A stretch of DNA of 64,000 bases from Serpentinicella alkaliphila (GCF_018141405.1 NZ_CP058648.1:2816502-2880501), one strand, 5' to 3'. Shown: positions 46,160 to 55,787, counted from the stretch's first letter. A program made the numbers and translations. The notes: a model not told the origin generated them from the sequence alone.

Positions 46160-46864
46160 TTAAATATCACTTTCTTGATCATGTATAAAATAGTCTGTAA
46201 ACTCTGTATAAATTCGCTCACCTAATCTTTCAATCCCGCCATTCAGATGTTTACTAACAAATTCTTCTATGCGATTAATTTCTTTATTTTTTATAATATC
46301 TGCTAATTCCTTGTGTTCCTCATAAATAGCTTGAAAGCTATGTTCCGCAACAATATCAAGCATTCTAAACCTTGTGTAATGCACCTGTAGCTTTTGAATT
46401 TGATCCCAAACTATTAGTTTATTTGTGGCTTTAAACCATACCTTATGAAGTTCACCATCTATCTTATAAAAATCCTCTGCAGTAAAGTCTGATTTCAATA
46501 GAGTCTCTTGAAGCCTTAGATTATACTCAATTCCAGCTACTAATTGATCATCAAGATTTTTTATTGCATCTCTAATAACCATGGTTTCAATTGCTTTTCT
46601 CATATATATGAACTGACGTATTCTATCCATATCTAACAAAGAAACATAATTTGCCTTATATGGTATATTGACTACTAATCCAGAATTATTAAGTCTTTGA
46701 AGGACATCTCTACTTGGGGTCCTGGATATATTATATCTTTCGCATATGTCTTGTTCAGTTAATAATTGTCCTGGTTTAATTGTTAAATTAAGTATATCTT
46801 TTTCAAGACTACTATACACATCTTCAGCTATTGTATTCGCCTTATAAGCTCTTATTCTTGCCAT
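46160..46864 (-). CDS. GntR-family regulator, FCD subgroup (second)
   Basis: 234 aa with N-terminal winged helix (TEQDICERYNISRTPSRDVLQRL) and C-terminal FCD domain (DGELHKVWF). It lies 54 bp after kduI on the same strand, so it may be part of a kduD-kduI-gntR operon and regulate it. AAGGAG site. Confidence 0.85.
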   Translation of the reverse strand: MARIRAYKANTIAEDVYSSLEKDILNLTIKPGQLLTEQDICERYNISRTPSRDVLQRLNNSGLVVNIPYKANYVSLLDMDRIRQFIYMRKAIETMVIRDAIKNLDDQLVAGIEYNLRLQETLLKSDFTAEDFYKIDGELHKVWFKATNKLIVWDQIQKLQVHYTRFRMLDIVAEHSFQAIYEEHKELADIIKNKEINRIEEFVSKHLNGGIERLGERIYTEFTDYFIHDQESDI

Positions 46865-46918
46865 ATCTAAAACTCCTTACATAATAGAATGATTTATAGT
46901 ATATTTTGGTTTATCTTA

Positions 46919-47755
46919 TTATTTCAATTCTTTTATTGCAATATGGTCCATATCGGTAAACTCAATATTTTCACCGCACATACCCCATATAAATGTATAA
47001 TTACTAGTTCCGACACCACTATGAATGGACCAACTTGGGGATATAACCGCTTGTTCATTTGCCACAACGATATGCCTTATTTCTTGAGGTTGCCCCATTA
47101 AATGGAAAACTCTAGCCTCATTGTTCATATTAAAATACATATATACTTCCATACGTCTTTCATGAGTATGGGGTGGCATCGTGTTCCATACATTTCCTGG
47201 TTCAAAAATTGTCATACCCATTACCAACTGACAGCTTTCACAAATGTTTGGATGTATGTATTGGTTAATTGTTCTAACATTTAGATTTTCTTTTTCACCT
47301 AGTTTTACTTTTCTTGATTGTCCCAAAGTAATTATTCTTGTAGGGTAGGCTTTGTGAGCAGGACTACTATTGAAATAAAATTTTGCAGGGCTATTAATGT
47401 TATCTGATTCAAAGATAACATCTTTACTTCCCATTCCAATATAAAGCCCATCTGCATTGTCTAAAATAAACTCATTGCCGTCTATTGTTATCTTTCCTTT
47501 GCCACCAATATTTATGATGCCTGCTTCTCTTCTTTCAAAGAAATAACTAACTCCTAGTTCCTTACCAGCGCTTAGTTTGATTTTTTCACCAACAGGCATA
47601 ACACCCCCTGCAATTATTCTGTCAATATGTGAATAAACTAAAGCTGCCTCATTTTCAACAAATAGCTTTTCTATTAAATAATGGTTTCTTAACTCTTCCG
47701 TTGTATAATACTTAGAATCACTTGGATGATTTGCATATCTTATCTCTAAATTCAT
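46919..47755 (-). CDS. kduI: 5-keto-4-deoxyuronate isomerase
   Basis: 278 aa, the standard KduI length. Bicupin fold with metal ligands in MPPHTHERRMEVYMYF (His, His, Glu) and a later His (SIHSGVG). It isomerises 5-keto-4-deoxyuronate (DKI) to 2,5-diketo-3-deoxygluconate, the route for unsaturated uronates released by lyases. Paired with kduD. Confidence 0.95.
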   Translation of the reverse strand: MNLEIRYANHPSDSKYYTTEELRNHYLIEKLFVENEAALVYSHIDRIIAGGVMPVGEKIKLSAGKELGVSYFFERREAGIINIGGKGKITIDGNEFILDNADGLYIGMGSKDVIFESDNINSPAKFYFNSSPAHKAYPTRIITLGQSRKVKLGEKENLNVRTINQYIHPNICESCQLVMGMTIFEPGNVWNTMPPHTHERRMEVYMYFNMNNEARVFHLMGQPQEIRHIVVANEQAVISPSWSIHSGVGTSNYTFIWGMCGENIEFTDMDHIAIKELK

Positions 47756-47777
47756 TAAACATCACTCCTTCTTAAAT

Positions 47778-48533
47778 TTACCTTGCAAGCCAGCCGCCAT
47801 CAACGGCAAGTGTAAATCCATTAACATAGTCCGATGCTTTAGATGCTAAAAAAATCACTGCACCATCCAAGTCCTCAGGAGTCCCCCATCTATTAGATGG
47901 TATTCTTGATAAAATTTCTGAACTCCTTTTTTCATCAGCTCTAAGAGCAGCTGTATTATCTGTAGCCATATATCCAGGGGCTATTGCATTTATATTAATA
48001 TTGTATTTAGCCCACTCATTTGCCATTAACATAGTTATCCCTTTAACACCAGATTTACTGCCCGTATATGAAGGAACTCTTATCCCCCCCTGAAAAGATA
48101 GCATAGATGCAATGTTTATTATCTTTCCTGAAGTACCCTGCTCGATAAACTTTTTAGCTACTGCTTGACTTAAAAAAAATACCATTTTAAGGTTGATATT
48201 CATAACTTCATCCCAATCTTGTTCTGTGAAATTAATGGAATCTTCACGCCTAATAATTCCAGCATTGTTGACTAAAATATCAATTTTACCAAAGTTGTGC
48301 ATGGCTGCTTCCATAACTTTTGGAATAGAACCTATTTCCATTAGGTTAGCTTGAACACCTACAAATTTTCTTCCTACTTTTTCTACAAGCTCTTTTGTTT
48401 CCTTTAAATCAGTGGATCCTACTCCCAGAATATCTGCTCCAGCTTTAGCTAGGGCTATAGCCATACCTTGGCCAAGACCTGTTCTGCAGCCTGTAACCAT
48501 TGCTACCTTACCTTCTAATGAAAAGATATCCAT
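47778..48533 (-). CDS. kduD: 2-keto-3-deoxygluconate 5-dehydrogenase (SDR family)
   Basis: 251 aa. SDR motifs: VTGCRTGLGQGMA cofactor loop, NNAGI, the catalytic Ser (ASMLSF), YTGSKSG (YxxxK) and the C-terminal VDGGWLAR. It reduces 2,5-diketo-3-deoxygluconate to KDG, which enters kdgK. First gene of the kduD-kduI(-gntR) series. Confidence 0.94.
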   Translation of the reverse strand: MDIFSLEGKVAMVTGCRTGLGQGMAIALAKAGADILGVGSTDLKETKELVEKVGRKFVGVQANLMEIGSIPKVMEAAMHNFGKIDILVNNAGIIRREDSINFTEQDWDEVMNINLKMVFFLSQAVAKKFIEQGTSGKIINIASMLSFQGGIRVPSYTGSKSGVKGITMLMANEWAKYNININAIAPGYMATDNTAALRADEKRSSEILSRIPSNRWGTPEDLDGAVIFLASKASDYVNGFTLAVDGGWLAR

Positions 48534-48571
48534 CCTTACGCCCCCTTGTAAATTTGTATGTTCTCCCTATT

Positions 48572-48602
48572 ATTGTATACATTGTATACAAAGTATACAA
48601 TA
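48572..48602. promoter_or_regulatory. Triple GTATAC operator upstream of kduD
   Basis: Three GTATAC cores at 48575, 48584 and 48593, spaced exactly 9 bp, form overlapping palindromes (TTGTATACA and TTGTATACAA types). The core fits FadR/FCD-type GntR sites (T-GT-AC-A). It lies 39-69 bp before the kduD start, in the promoter zone. Confidence 0.6.
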
Positions 48603-48677
48603 ATTATAAAATATATCCCATATGTACGTCAATAGGAGTATAACATACTCATAAATATAGATTTATATAGTTTCTTT

Positions 48678-48787
48678 AAGTGGCTGTATCTCTCTTGTTA
48701 TACTTCCCTTGTAGTCACCTCCTCTAGATTACCCCACACAAAAATGATGTTTAGAAATTATGTTCCGCGTTTTATACCAACTTGTAT
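48678..48787 (-). pseudogene. Decayed rnpB relic (5' half only)
   Basis: 48678-48740 aligns with rnpB copy 2 around 49796-49860 at roughly 80% by eye (AAGTGGC.GTATCTCTCT, GTAGTC.CCTCC, ATTACCC). A second patch (CCGCG...CCAACTT near 48764-48784) matches the extreme 5' end, with about 25 bp missing between. The conserved AGTCCG region is gone, so it cannot be functional. It is a third, older copy. Confidence 0.6.
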
Positions 48788-48859
48788 ATACCATTTAAAC
48801 TCCTTAGATAGAAGATAATTTATCTAACAAGATATATTTCATAGTATAAACTACAAAAA

Positions 48860-49009
48860 TAGTTTGACATCAAACTATTTTTAAACTAAAATAGTTTTAT
48901 ATAAAACTATTATAAGATTCTCAAAATAATAACTAACTATCTTTTTAATTATCTTTTATATTATAAATATTAATATATTTTTTTAATAAAATAGTTTGAT
49001 ATCAAACTA
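48860..49009 (+). promoter_or_regulatory. Operator-embedded promoter (right locus)
   Basis: TAGTTTGACATCAAACTA (48860-48877, identical to the left locus) and TAGTTTTATATAAAACTA (48892-48909) start 32 bp apart. TTGACA in the first and TAAAAT before the second are 17 bp apart. A third, perfect palindrome TAGTTTGATATCAAACTA is at 48992-49009. Downstream only a 9-codon ORF (49052) remains, so the peptide genes of the left locus seem lost here. Confidence 0.7.
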
Positions 49010-49134
49010 TTTTATTAAAAAAAATCATTTACTCATACTATATAAGGTACAATGAAAAACCTGATAGTAATAATGTATTAGTTTTATAACATTAACTAAA
49101 TATGTTTTGTTTTATTTCGCATATCTCTCTTTTA

Positions 49135-49184
49135 CTTTGGCAGTAGATATTGTAAGATAGGTCTATTGCCAAAGACTTTTTTTA
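49135..49184 (+). terminator. Terminator of the right operator locus
   Basis: CTTTGGCAGTAGA/TCTATTGCCAAAG stem (one G-T) then a T run. It shares the TTGGYAGTAG arm with the hairpin at 25684. Confidence 0.8.
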
Positions 49185-49494
49185 ATAAACTACATTTAAA
49201 GTAATCTTATATTTATTTTCTTATCCTTTTTCTTATATAAGAATTATCTATTCATACATTTATAAATATATACAAATTTAAAAACATTTTGACCTAATAT
49301 ACCTTCCTTTCCCCCGAAATACCCAAATTTACAGACTACAACTAAATTAACCAAAACCAATCTTAATTATCTCCTAGTATTATCAAAGATATAAATGATA
49401 TCAATTCGCCTTTTAAACAGCTGATATTTTAATAAAGAGACTTTTAGTAGTTTAGAAATCAACTCCCTTTGGTGGTAAGCAGCCAGTTAGAGGC
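49185..49494. other. AT-rich spacer, nothing recognised
   Basis: About 310 bp without a plausible ORF, palindrome of the local type, or RNA motif that I can identify. Confidence 0.5.
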
Positions 49495-49540
49495 CTCAAA
49501 AAATAAAAAAGATTGTAAATATATCTATATATTCACAACC
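49495..49540 (-). terminator. Terminator of rnpB copy 2
   Basis: GGTTGT...ACAATC stem with AATATAT/ATATATT inner pairs and T-rich tail on the minus strand, 18 bp past the RNA 3' end. Confidence 0.8.
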
Positions 49541-49557
49541 TTTGTATAATCATATAA

Positions 49558-49926
49558 CGAGTAAGTCTATAAGCCGAGTTCTGTCATAGATGATCATCTA
49601 TCTAGGCCTACTGTTGCCAGCAGGCTCAAGCGATCTACCACGAGACACGACGGGCCGCCGCTTTTTAGTCCCTACTTGATCTTGCTCCAGATGGGGTTTA
49701 CATAGCCAACTAGTCACCTAGTTGCTGGTGAGCTCTTACCTCACCTTTCCACCCTTACCCCTTAAATATATTAACTATTTCTAGCTATATATTAAAGTGG
49801 CGGTATCTCTCTGTTGCACTTTCCTTGGAGTCGCCTCCACTGGGTATTACCCAGCACCCTGCCCTTTGGAGCTCGGACTTTCCTCGTTCACAGCTTGGCT
49901 GTGCCCGCGATCATCCAACTTACTCG
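49558..49926 (-). ncRNA. rnpB: RNase P RNA, copy 2 (type A, long P12-like helix)
   Basis: About 369 nt with all the universal segments listed for copy 1 intact. It differs at about eight core positions, in the P3 tip, and in the P12-like arm, which is replaced by a longer AU-rich stem capped by GAAA (TAGCTA-GAAA-TAGTTA). All core changes are structure-neutral: GUAA to GCAA and GUGA to GCGA tetraloops, or U-G/C-G exchanges in stems. Same orientation as copy 1. Confidence 0.96.
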
Positions 49927-49961
49927 TAATATTTAATTGTTAGTTTTTCTTCAGGAAGATA

Positions 49962-49990
49962 ATCTTAACATAATTATTATGTCATGTCAA
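49962..49990 (-). promoter_or_regulatory. Promoter of rnpB copy 2
   Basis: Minus strand TTGACA-N17-TAAGAT, about 35 bp before the RNA 5' end. Stronger by consensus at -35 than the copy 1 promoter. Confidence 0.6.
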
Positions 49991-50036
49991 AATAAAATTA
50001 GTTCCAATAACAGCAAAATTTTGATTTAAATTTGCC

Positions 50037-50435
50037 CTACTTATTATCCATTGCTCTATTAGCTAAAGCATCAGCTTTTTTATTTAGTTCTCTCTTTATA
50101 TGAACTATTTCAAACTTCTCAAATTGTTTAATTAATGGTTTAACCATATTAAACATTAGTATCATTGCTTCATTTTTCACCTTATATTCACCTTTGATTT
50201 GCTTAACTACCAATTCACTATCTAAATAGCATGTTACACTTTTTAAGCCTAAGTCTAATGCCACTTCTAAGCCTCTGCAAAGGGCTTTGTATTCAGCAAC
50301 ATTATTTGTTTGTTCACCGATATATTGACTTATTTCTTTTATTACATTACCTTCATTATCTTCAATAAATACGCCTATTCCAGCCTCACCTGGATTACCC
50401 CTTGAGCCCCCATCTGAGTAAATACGTGCCTGCAT
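50037..50435 (-). CDS. RNase HI-like protein
   Basis: 132 aa. Catalytic DEDD set: Asp8 (YSDGG), Glu48 (VAEYKAL), Asp72 (YLDSELV), Asp122 (KKADALAN). It is the short, single-domain type that degrades RNA in RNA-DNA hybrids. GAGGGGG site. It follows the nif3-like gene on the same strand. Confidence 0.9.
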   Translation of the reverse strand: MQARIYSDGGSRGNPGEAGIGVFIEDNEGNVIKEISQYIGEQTNNVAEYKALCRGLEVALDLGLKSVTCYLDSELVVKQIKGEYKVKNEAMILMFNMVKPLIKQFEKFEIVHIKRELNKKADALANRAMDNK

Positions 50436-50460
50436 TTAAATCCCCCTCTTTAGTTTGAAA

Positions 50461-51579
50461 TTATACTACTGTAAAAGGATTACCATTTACTTCTGATTTT
50501 ATAATTTCAATATTTATGTTTTCTTTTATAAACTGTTGATTCAGATATTTTTCAATTAAATTGTTAAAAAGTATTTCTGATTCATAGTGTCCTAGATCAA
50601 TAAGATTAATATTTAATTCTTCAGCTAATTGGGCATCATGATATTTTACATCACCAGTGATTAGTAAATCGCAACCTAACTTAGCAGCTCTTGAAATATA
50701 TTCTGAACCACTACCATTTACAATCGCTATTTTTTTAATTATTCCATTTAGATTACCTACTACTTTTAAATGAGAAATTTCGAATGATTTTTTAACATTT
50801 TCAATAATAGCTTTAAATAATAACGGACTTTCCAGTATGCCTACTCTCCCTATGCCTACTGTAGGTTTTAGTGGATTTTCAAGTTTATATACATCATAGG
50901 CTACTTCCTCATATGGATGTGCCTTAATCATAGCATCTAAAACATTTCTTAAATACTTCTCGTGTACTACTGTCTCTATCTTTGTTTCCTCAACTTTTGC
51001 CAATTCGTTTTTTTTACCTATAAAAGGATTAGTATCCTCTAAAGCCATGAAAGTACCCTCACCTGAGGTTCTAAATGTACAATGACTATAGTTACCAATA
51101 TGCCCCGCACCCACATTAGCCATTTCGTTACTTACAGCTTCTTCATATCCTTTTGGAACAAATACAGTAACCTTATATATACTCCCATCTACTATAGGAT
51201 CTAAAATACTTGGATTTTTCAAATTGAACATACTACCTATGTAAGCATTTAGGCCATTTTCTGCACCATCTATATTTGTATGAGCAGTATATATATTTAT
51301 ATTATTTTGAATAGCCTTAATAATTAAACTCCCCCTATAACTTTCATTAGTTATATTTTTCAAAGGCTTAAATATTAAAGGATGATGGCAAATAATTAAT
51401 TGTACCCCTTTATTTATTGCTTCATCTATAACTTTTTCATTTACATCTAAACAAATAAGTATTTTCCCTACTATTGCCTCTGGGCTTCCTACTTGCAAAC
51501 CCACATTATCCCAACTAAAAGCAATATTTTTCGGAGATAATTTTTCAATCATATCAGTTACTATTCTAACTCGAGACAA
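50461..51579 (-). CDS. Nif3-like dinuclear metal centre protein (YqfO)
   Basis: 372 aa, TTG start 5 bp after AGGAGGTG. N- and C-terminal NIF3 halves with metal ligands CHHPLIFKPL and later GHYESE, and an inserted PII-like middle domain (about 130-230) as in YqfO. It overlaps trmK by 19 bp, the usual Firmicutes arrangement trmK-yqfO. Its role is unclear; GTP cyclohydrolase-related activity has been proposed for the family. Confidence 0.88.
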   Translation of the reverse strand: MSRVRIVTDMIEKLSPKNIAFSWDNVGLQVGSPEAIVGKILICLDVNEKVIDEAINKGVQLIICHHPLIFKPLKNITNESYRGSLIIKAIQNNINIYTAHTNIDGAENGLNAYIGSMFNLKNPSILDPIVDGSIYKVTVFVPKGYEEAVSNEMANVGAGHIGNYSHCTFRTSGEGTFMALEDTNPFIGKKNELAKVEETKIETVVHEKYLRNVLDAMIKAHPYEEVAYDVYKLENPLKPTVGIGRVGILESPLLFKAIIENVKKSFEISHLKVVGNLNGIIKKIAIVNGSGSEYISRAAKLGCDLLITGDVKYHDAQLAEELNINLIDLGHYESEILFNNLIEKYLNQQFIKENINIEIIKSEVNGNPFTVV

Positions 51580-52265
51580 CTTAACACCTCCTCTAATTGG
51601 ATTAGCTTCAATTTGCTTGTCTCATAAATTTCAACTGTATTGTTCATATTAGCCGATTCTATTTGGTTAATTATTCTCTTTTCTTTGTTTATTTTATTAC
51701 CAATGAACTCTATTGCTAATTCTTTAGGATTTGTATTGAGGTAAAATCCTATATCAAAATACAATTCGTTACTCACTTCTTGTTTTCCTTCTGTAGCAAC
51801 AATGATCTCATATATTTTATTATCTTCCTTAACCAATAAATCTTTAACTATTTTAAAACCGTTTTGTACTAAATGCTTCCTTAGTATGTTTTGAGCCTGC
51901 ATAGGTTGAAGAATAAAATTTTTAATACTTTTAGTAATTTCAACATTTGCATCTAAAAGCTCAGTAATTAATATTCCACCCATACCCGCTATAATTGCTG
52001 TATTAATTTCACCAGGACTAATGGTTTCTAATCCACTACCAAGTCTCGTTTCTATATGTCCATTACATTTAAACCTTTCAATATTGTTTTTAGCACTTTT
52101 AATTGGCCCCTCATTAACGTCAGAAGCAATAACGAAATCACTCAATTTGTTTTGTATTAAATAAATTGGAATATAACCATGGTCGGTACCTACATCAACC
52201 ACTCTACTTCCAGGTATCACTTGCATAGCTATCATTTTTAATCTTGGTGTTAGTTGAATTTCCAT
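51561..52265 (-). CDS. trmK: tRNA (adenine(22)-N1)-methyltransferase
   Basis: 234 aa from the ATG at 52265 (GGAAGG). SAM-binding VVDVGTDHGYIPIYLI and IAGMGGILI motifs are diagnostic of TrmK (YqfN). It methylates A22 in the D-loop of some tRNAs. Coupled to the nif3-like gene. Confidence 0.9.
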   Translation of the reverse strand: MEIQLTPRLKMIAMQVIPGSRVVDVGTDHGYIPIYLIQNKLSDFVIASDVNEGPIKSAKNNIERFKCNGHIETRLGSGLETISPGEINTAIIAGMGGILITELLDANVEITKSIKNFILQPMQAQNILRKHLVQNGFKIVKDLLVKEDNKIYEIIVATEGKQEVSNELYFDIGFYLNTNPKELAIEFIGNKINKEKRIINQIESANMNNTVEIYETSKLKLIQLEEVLSCLELE

Positions 52266-52390
52266 TTTAAACCTTCCTATAATTAAAATTAAATTAATTT
52301 TCTTACAAAGCAATTTACTACCTTAAATATTTACCAGATACATATTTTATTAAACAAATTACAAAAATATATTTAAAGGAGGAATTCTAA

Positions 52391-52591
52391 ATGCCACATA
52401 CCGAGAAAGATAAAAAAAATATCAAACCTACTGAAGAAATACCAAAATTCAGTTGGGGTGGTAGAACTCAAGAATGGGAAGAAGAATCCGAACAGTTAAT
52501 GCATTACATGCAAGACCAAATCGATAATCAAGAGAGAGATGAAGAGCTTAATAAGAAAATTGAATATGCAAAGCAAAAACAGTATTGGTAG
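52391..52591 (+). CDS. Small charged hypothetical protein (66 aa)
   Basis: Strong AAAGGAGG site and ATG. The product is highly charged and soluble, with a central FSWGGRTQEWEEE motif and a long helical Glu/Lys tail. No known family. It runs opposite to its neighbours and ends at a bidirectional terminator. Confidence 0.72.
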   Translation: MPHTEKDKKNIKPTEEIPKFSWGGRTQEWEEESEQLMHYMQDQIDNQERDEELNKKIEYAKQKQYW

Positions 52592-52608
52592 TGTTTAGGC
52601 AAAATAGC

Positions 52609-52634
52609 AATAGATTCGCTAAGGCGAATCTATT
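52609..52634. terminator. Bidirectional terminator
   Basis: AATAGATTCGC/GCGAATCTATT perfect stem between the 66-aa gene and rpoD. Confidence 0.85.
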
Positions 52635-52647
52635 GTTTTATGTTCTA

Positions 52648-53775
52648 TTATTCTAAATAATCCTTTAGTTTTTTACTTCTACTTGGATGTCTTAGTTTTC
52701 TCAAGGCCTTTGCTTCTATCTGTCGAATTCTCTCACGTGTGACTTCAAATTTCTTACCAACCTCTTCAAGAGTTCTAGCTCTTCCGTCATCAAGTCCAAA
52801 TCTTAATCTCAACACTTTTTGTTCTCTAGGTGTTAAAGTATCTAAAACATCTACCAACTGCTCTTTTAATAAAGAGAACGCAGCAGCTTCAGCTGGTGCA
52901 GGAGCATCCTCATCTGGTATAAAGTCCCCTAAATGGCTGTCTTCTTCTTCACCAATTGGAGTTTCTAAAGATACAGGCTCCTGTGCTATTTTTAATATTT
53001 CTCTAACTTTATCTTCAGAAATGTCCATTTCAGTTGCTATTTCTTCAGGTTTAGGTTCTCTACCTAACTCTTGTAATAATTGTCTAGAAACTCTTATTAA
53101 TTTATTAATAGTTTCAACCATATGAACAGGGATTCTTATAGTTCGGGCTTGATCTGCAATAGCTCTTGTAATAGCTTGTCTTATCCACCAAGTTGCGTAA
53201 GTACTAAACTTATATCCTTTACGATAATCAAACTTTTCAACTGCTTTAATTAGTCCTAAATTACCTTCCTGAATTAGATCTAAGAATAGCATTCCACGTC
53301 CTACATAACGTTTAGCAATACTTACAACTAGACGTAGATTTGCCTCAACTAATTTTTTCTTAGCATCCTCATCTCCATCTTCCATTCGTTGTGCTAATGC
53401 AATTTCTTCTTCTCCAGTTAGCAATGGTACTTTACCTATTTCTTTTAAATACATTCTAACTGGATCATCAATATTAATACCCTTTAAAAAACTTAAGTCC
53501 TCTTCAATATTCTCATCAGGAATATCCTCTTCTAAATCAACTTCTAAATCAACCTCTAAATCAATGTCAGAATCAAGATCAAGCTCTTCTTTTTCTCCAA
53601 CCACATCAATACCCATAGTAGCTAAATGCTCATATAATTCATCTATTTGATCCTTATCAATATCAACATTGTCAAAGGTATTCATAATTTCAGTATAAGT
53701 AATCATACCTCTTTTTTTGCCTTTTTCTATCAGCTTATCCATCGATTCTTTATTAATATCTTTTGTATCGCTCAA
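52648..53775 (-). CDS. rpoD: Primary RNA polymerase sigma factor
   Basis: 375 aa, TTG start behind GGGGAGGG. Region 1.1 at the N-terminus, an acidic linker (repeated DLEVDLEVD), region 2 ([27 protein letters not shown]) and region 4 ([18 protein letters not shown]). It is the housekeeping sigma that should read the TTGACA/TATAAT promoters noted here. Downstream of dnaG by 16 bp, the classic macromolecular synthesis operon. Confidence 0.96.
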   Translation of the reverse strand: MSDTKDINKESMDKLIEKGKKRGMITYTEIMNTFDNVDIDKDQIDELYEHLATMGIDVVGEKEELDLDSDIDLEVDLEVDLEEDIPDENIEEDLSFLKGINIDDPVRMYLKEIGKVPLLTGEEEIALAQRMEDGDEDAKKKLVEANLRLVVSIAKRYVGRGMLFLDLIQEGNLGLIKAVEKFDYRKGYKFSTYATWWIRQAITRAIADQARTIRIPVHMVETINKLIRVSRQLLQELGREPKPEEIATEMDISEDKVREILKIAQEPVSLETPIGEEEDSHLGDFIPDEDAPAPAEAAAFSLLKEQLVDVLDTLTPREQKVLRLRFGLDDGRARTLEEVGKKFEVTRERIRQIEAKALRKLRHPSRSKKLKDYLE

Positions 53776-53791
53776 ACCAATTCCCTCCCCT

Positions 53792-55600
53792 CTATGACCT
53801 CAATTTCTGAACTTCTCTATTAATATCCATAATCTTTATACTAATTTCCAACAACTTACTATCAACCTCTTCCTTACGTAAATTAATATCATTGCTTATT
53901 TCTTTTTGTCTATCTTGTAATATATTTAACTCATATAGGAGTTTATATCTTCTCAAATTAAGTACGTATTGTTCTAAAGCTTTATTCATATCTATATGAC
54001 TTATATCTGTTTCTAAAATATTTTTTATTAAGTCTGTATATTCTGTTAAATTTTGTTTTATTCTTTCAAAATCTTGACTTTCATATATTATTTCTACAAT
54101 AGCCTGATGTTCTGCCAATAGAAAATCATCAGAATTAATTTTCTTTGCAATGTCAATGATCGCATTTGGATATGTCAACATATATTTAACAAGTTGTTTT
54201 TCTGCTATTATATGTCCCTTCTGTTCTGGTATAGGAACTGATTCAATATATTTATTATTATTTCTTTTGTTACTATAACTATACTTTTTATCGTGATTTG
54301 GATTAAATATTGCTTTATTTCCATATAATTCATGATTTAAAGCGTCAATAGATATTCCTATTTCTTGACATATTTTATTAATATAAACTTCTTTTTCTAT
54401 TGAACTCTCAATTTCCTTTATTATTTTGACAACTTCTTTACCTATTTTTATTTTCTCTTCAGGTACATTTAAGTTATACTTTTGTTTAACTAAATGTATT
54501 TTATAGTCAATTAGAGTCATCGCCTGATTTATTAAATCTTCAAAAGCTATTTTTCCATATTGTTTTACATATTCATCAGGATCTTTTTTATCAGGTAGTA
54601 AAACAACTTTTAAATTTATGTCTATTTCCTTTAGTAAATCTATACCCCTCGATGTTGCAGTTGTACCAGCTACATCTCCATCAAAACAGATGACAACTTC
54701 CTGGCAATATCTTTTTAATATATTCCCGTGTTCCTTAGTAAAGGATGTCCCTAGTGTTGCCACAGTGTTTTTTATTCCTAACTGATACAGAGATATTACA
54801 TCTGTATAACCCTCTACAACTATTATCTGATTATTTTTAACATGCTTTCTAGCAGAATTTAAATTATAAAGTATCTTTCTTTTATTAAATATATCAGTCT
54901 CTGGGGAGTTTAGATACTTCGGTAAAGAGTCATCCAAAACTCGTCCACCAAAGGCTACTACATTGCCTCTAACGTCGAAAATTGGAAACATTACTCTATT
55001 TCTAAATCTATCGTAGAACCCATTATTTTTATTTCTTACGATCAATCCGCACTTTTCGAGTTCATCTTCAGTGTAACCTGTTTTAGTCAAATACTCTAAT
55101 AAAAGGTTCCAACTATTACTTGCATAACCTAAACCAAAGTGACTAATCGTCTGTATTGAAAACCCTCTATTAATTAGGTATTTGAGAGCGGGATTTCCCC
55201 TTTCCTTTAAATTATTATAGAAGAATTTGGCTGCAACTTTACTAATTTCATAAAGCTTATTTTTTCTATTATTAGCCTCACTACCTTGCTTATTCAATTG
55301 TTCAGTCTCAATCTTCATATTAACACGCTCTGCTAAAAATTTTACAGCATCTATAAATTCTAAATTCTCTATTTTCATAACGAAATTTAAAACATCTCCA
55401 GCCTCACCACAACCAAAGCATTTAAAAATCTGCTTGTCTCTACTTATAACAAAGGATGGTGTTTTCTCATTATGAAATGGACAAAGTGCCTTATATGAAT
55501 GTCCTGTAGATTTAACATGTACATATGAAGAAATCACGTCAACAATTTCATTTCTTTCCTTAACTTCGTCAATTAAATGTTCTGGAAAAGCATTTTCCAT
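53792..55600 (-). CDS. dnaG: DNA primase
   Basis: 602 aa. CHC2 zinc finger ([11 protein letters not shown]...CFGCGEAGD, about 42-70), TOPRIM core ([17 protein letters not shown]) and a C-terminal DnaB-interacting helical part. It makes RNA primers for replication. Followed by rpoD. Confidence 0.96.
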   Translation of the reverse strand: MENAFPEHLIDEVKERNEIVDVISSYVHVKSTGHSYKALCPFHNEKTPSFVISRDKQIFKCFGCGEAGDVLNFVMKIENLEFIDAVKFLAERVNMKIETEQLNKQGSEANNRKNKLYEISKVAAKFFYNNLKERGNPALKYLINRGFSIQTISHFGLGYASNSWNLLLEYLTKTGYTEDELEKCGLIVRNKNNGFYDRFRNRVMFPIFDVRGNVVAFGGRVLDDSLPKYLNSPETDIFNKRKILYNLNSARKHVKNNQIIVVEGYTDVISLYQLGIKNTVATLGTSFTKEHGNILKRYCQEVVICFDGDVAGTTATSRGIDLLKEIDINLKVVLLPDKKDPDEYVKQYGKIAFEDLINQAMTLIDYKIHLVKQKYNLNVPEEKIKIGKEVVKIIKEIESSIEKEVYINKICQEIGISIDALNHELYGNKAIFNPNHDKKYSYSNKRNNNKYIESVPIPEQKGHIIAEKQLVKYMLTYPNAIIDIAKKINSDDFLLAEHQAIVEIIYESQDFERIKQNLTEYTDLIKNILETDISHIDMNKALEQYVLNLRRYKLLYELNILQDRQKEISNDINLRKEEVDSKLLEISIKIMDINREVQKLRS

Positions 55601-55787
55601 ATTACTACTCCTAAACTAAAACAACTTATTTGAATTACTATACTATTTCTTCCTTTTTACCAAATTTCCTTCTTATTTTGATTAATTTCTTATGTAATAA
55701 AAACTATTGAAACAAATATACTCAGGCATAGTTAGATTTAATTCGTCACAATACGACAAAAGTCCTGCTTTTTTATTAATTTTTTTT

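Noticed and set aside
49052-49081. Nine-codon ORF in the right operator locus
   Set aside because: Too short and not similar to the micropeptides of the left locus; probably what remains after loss of the gene.
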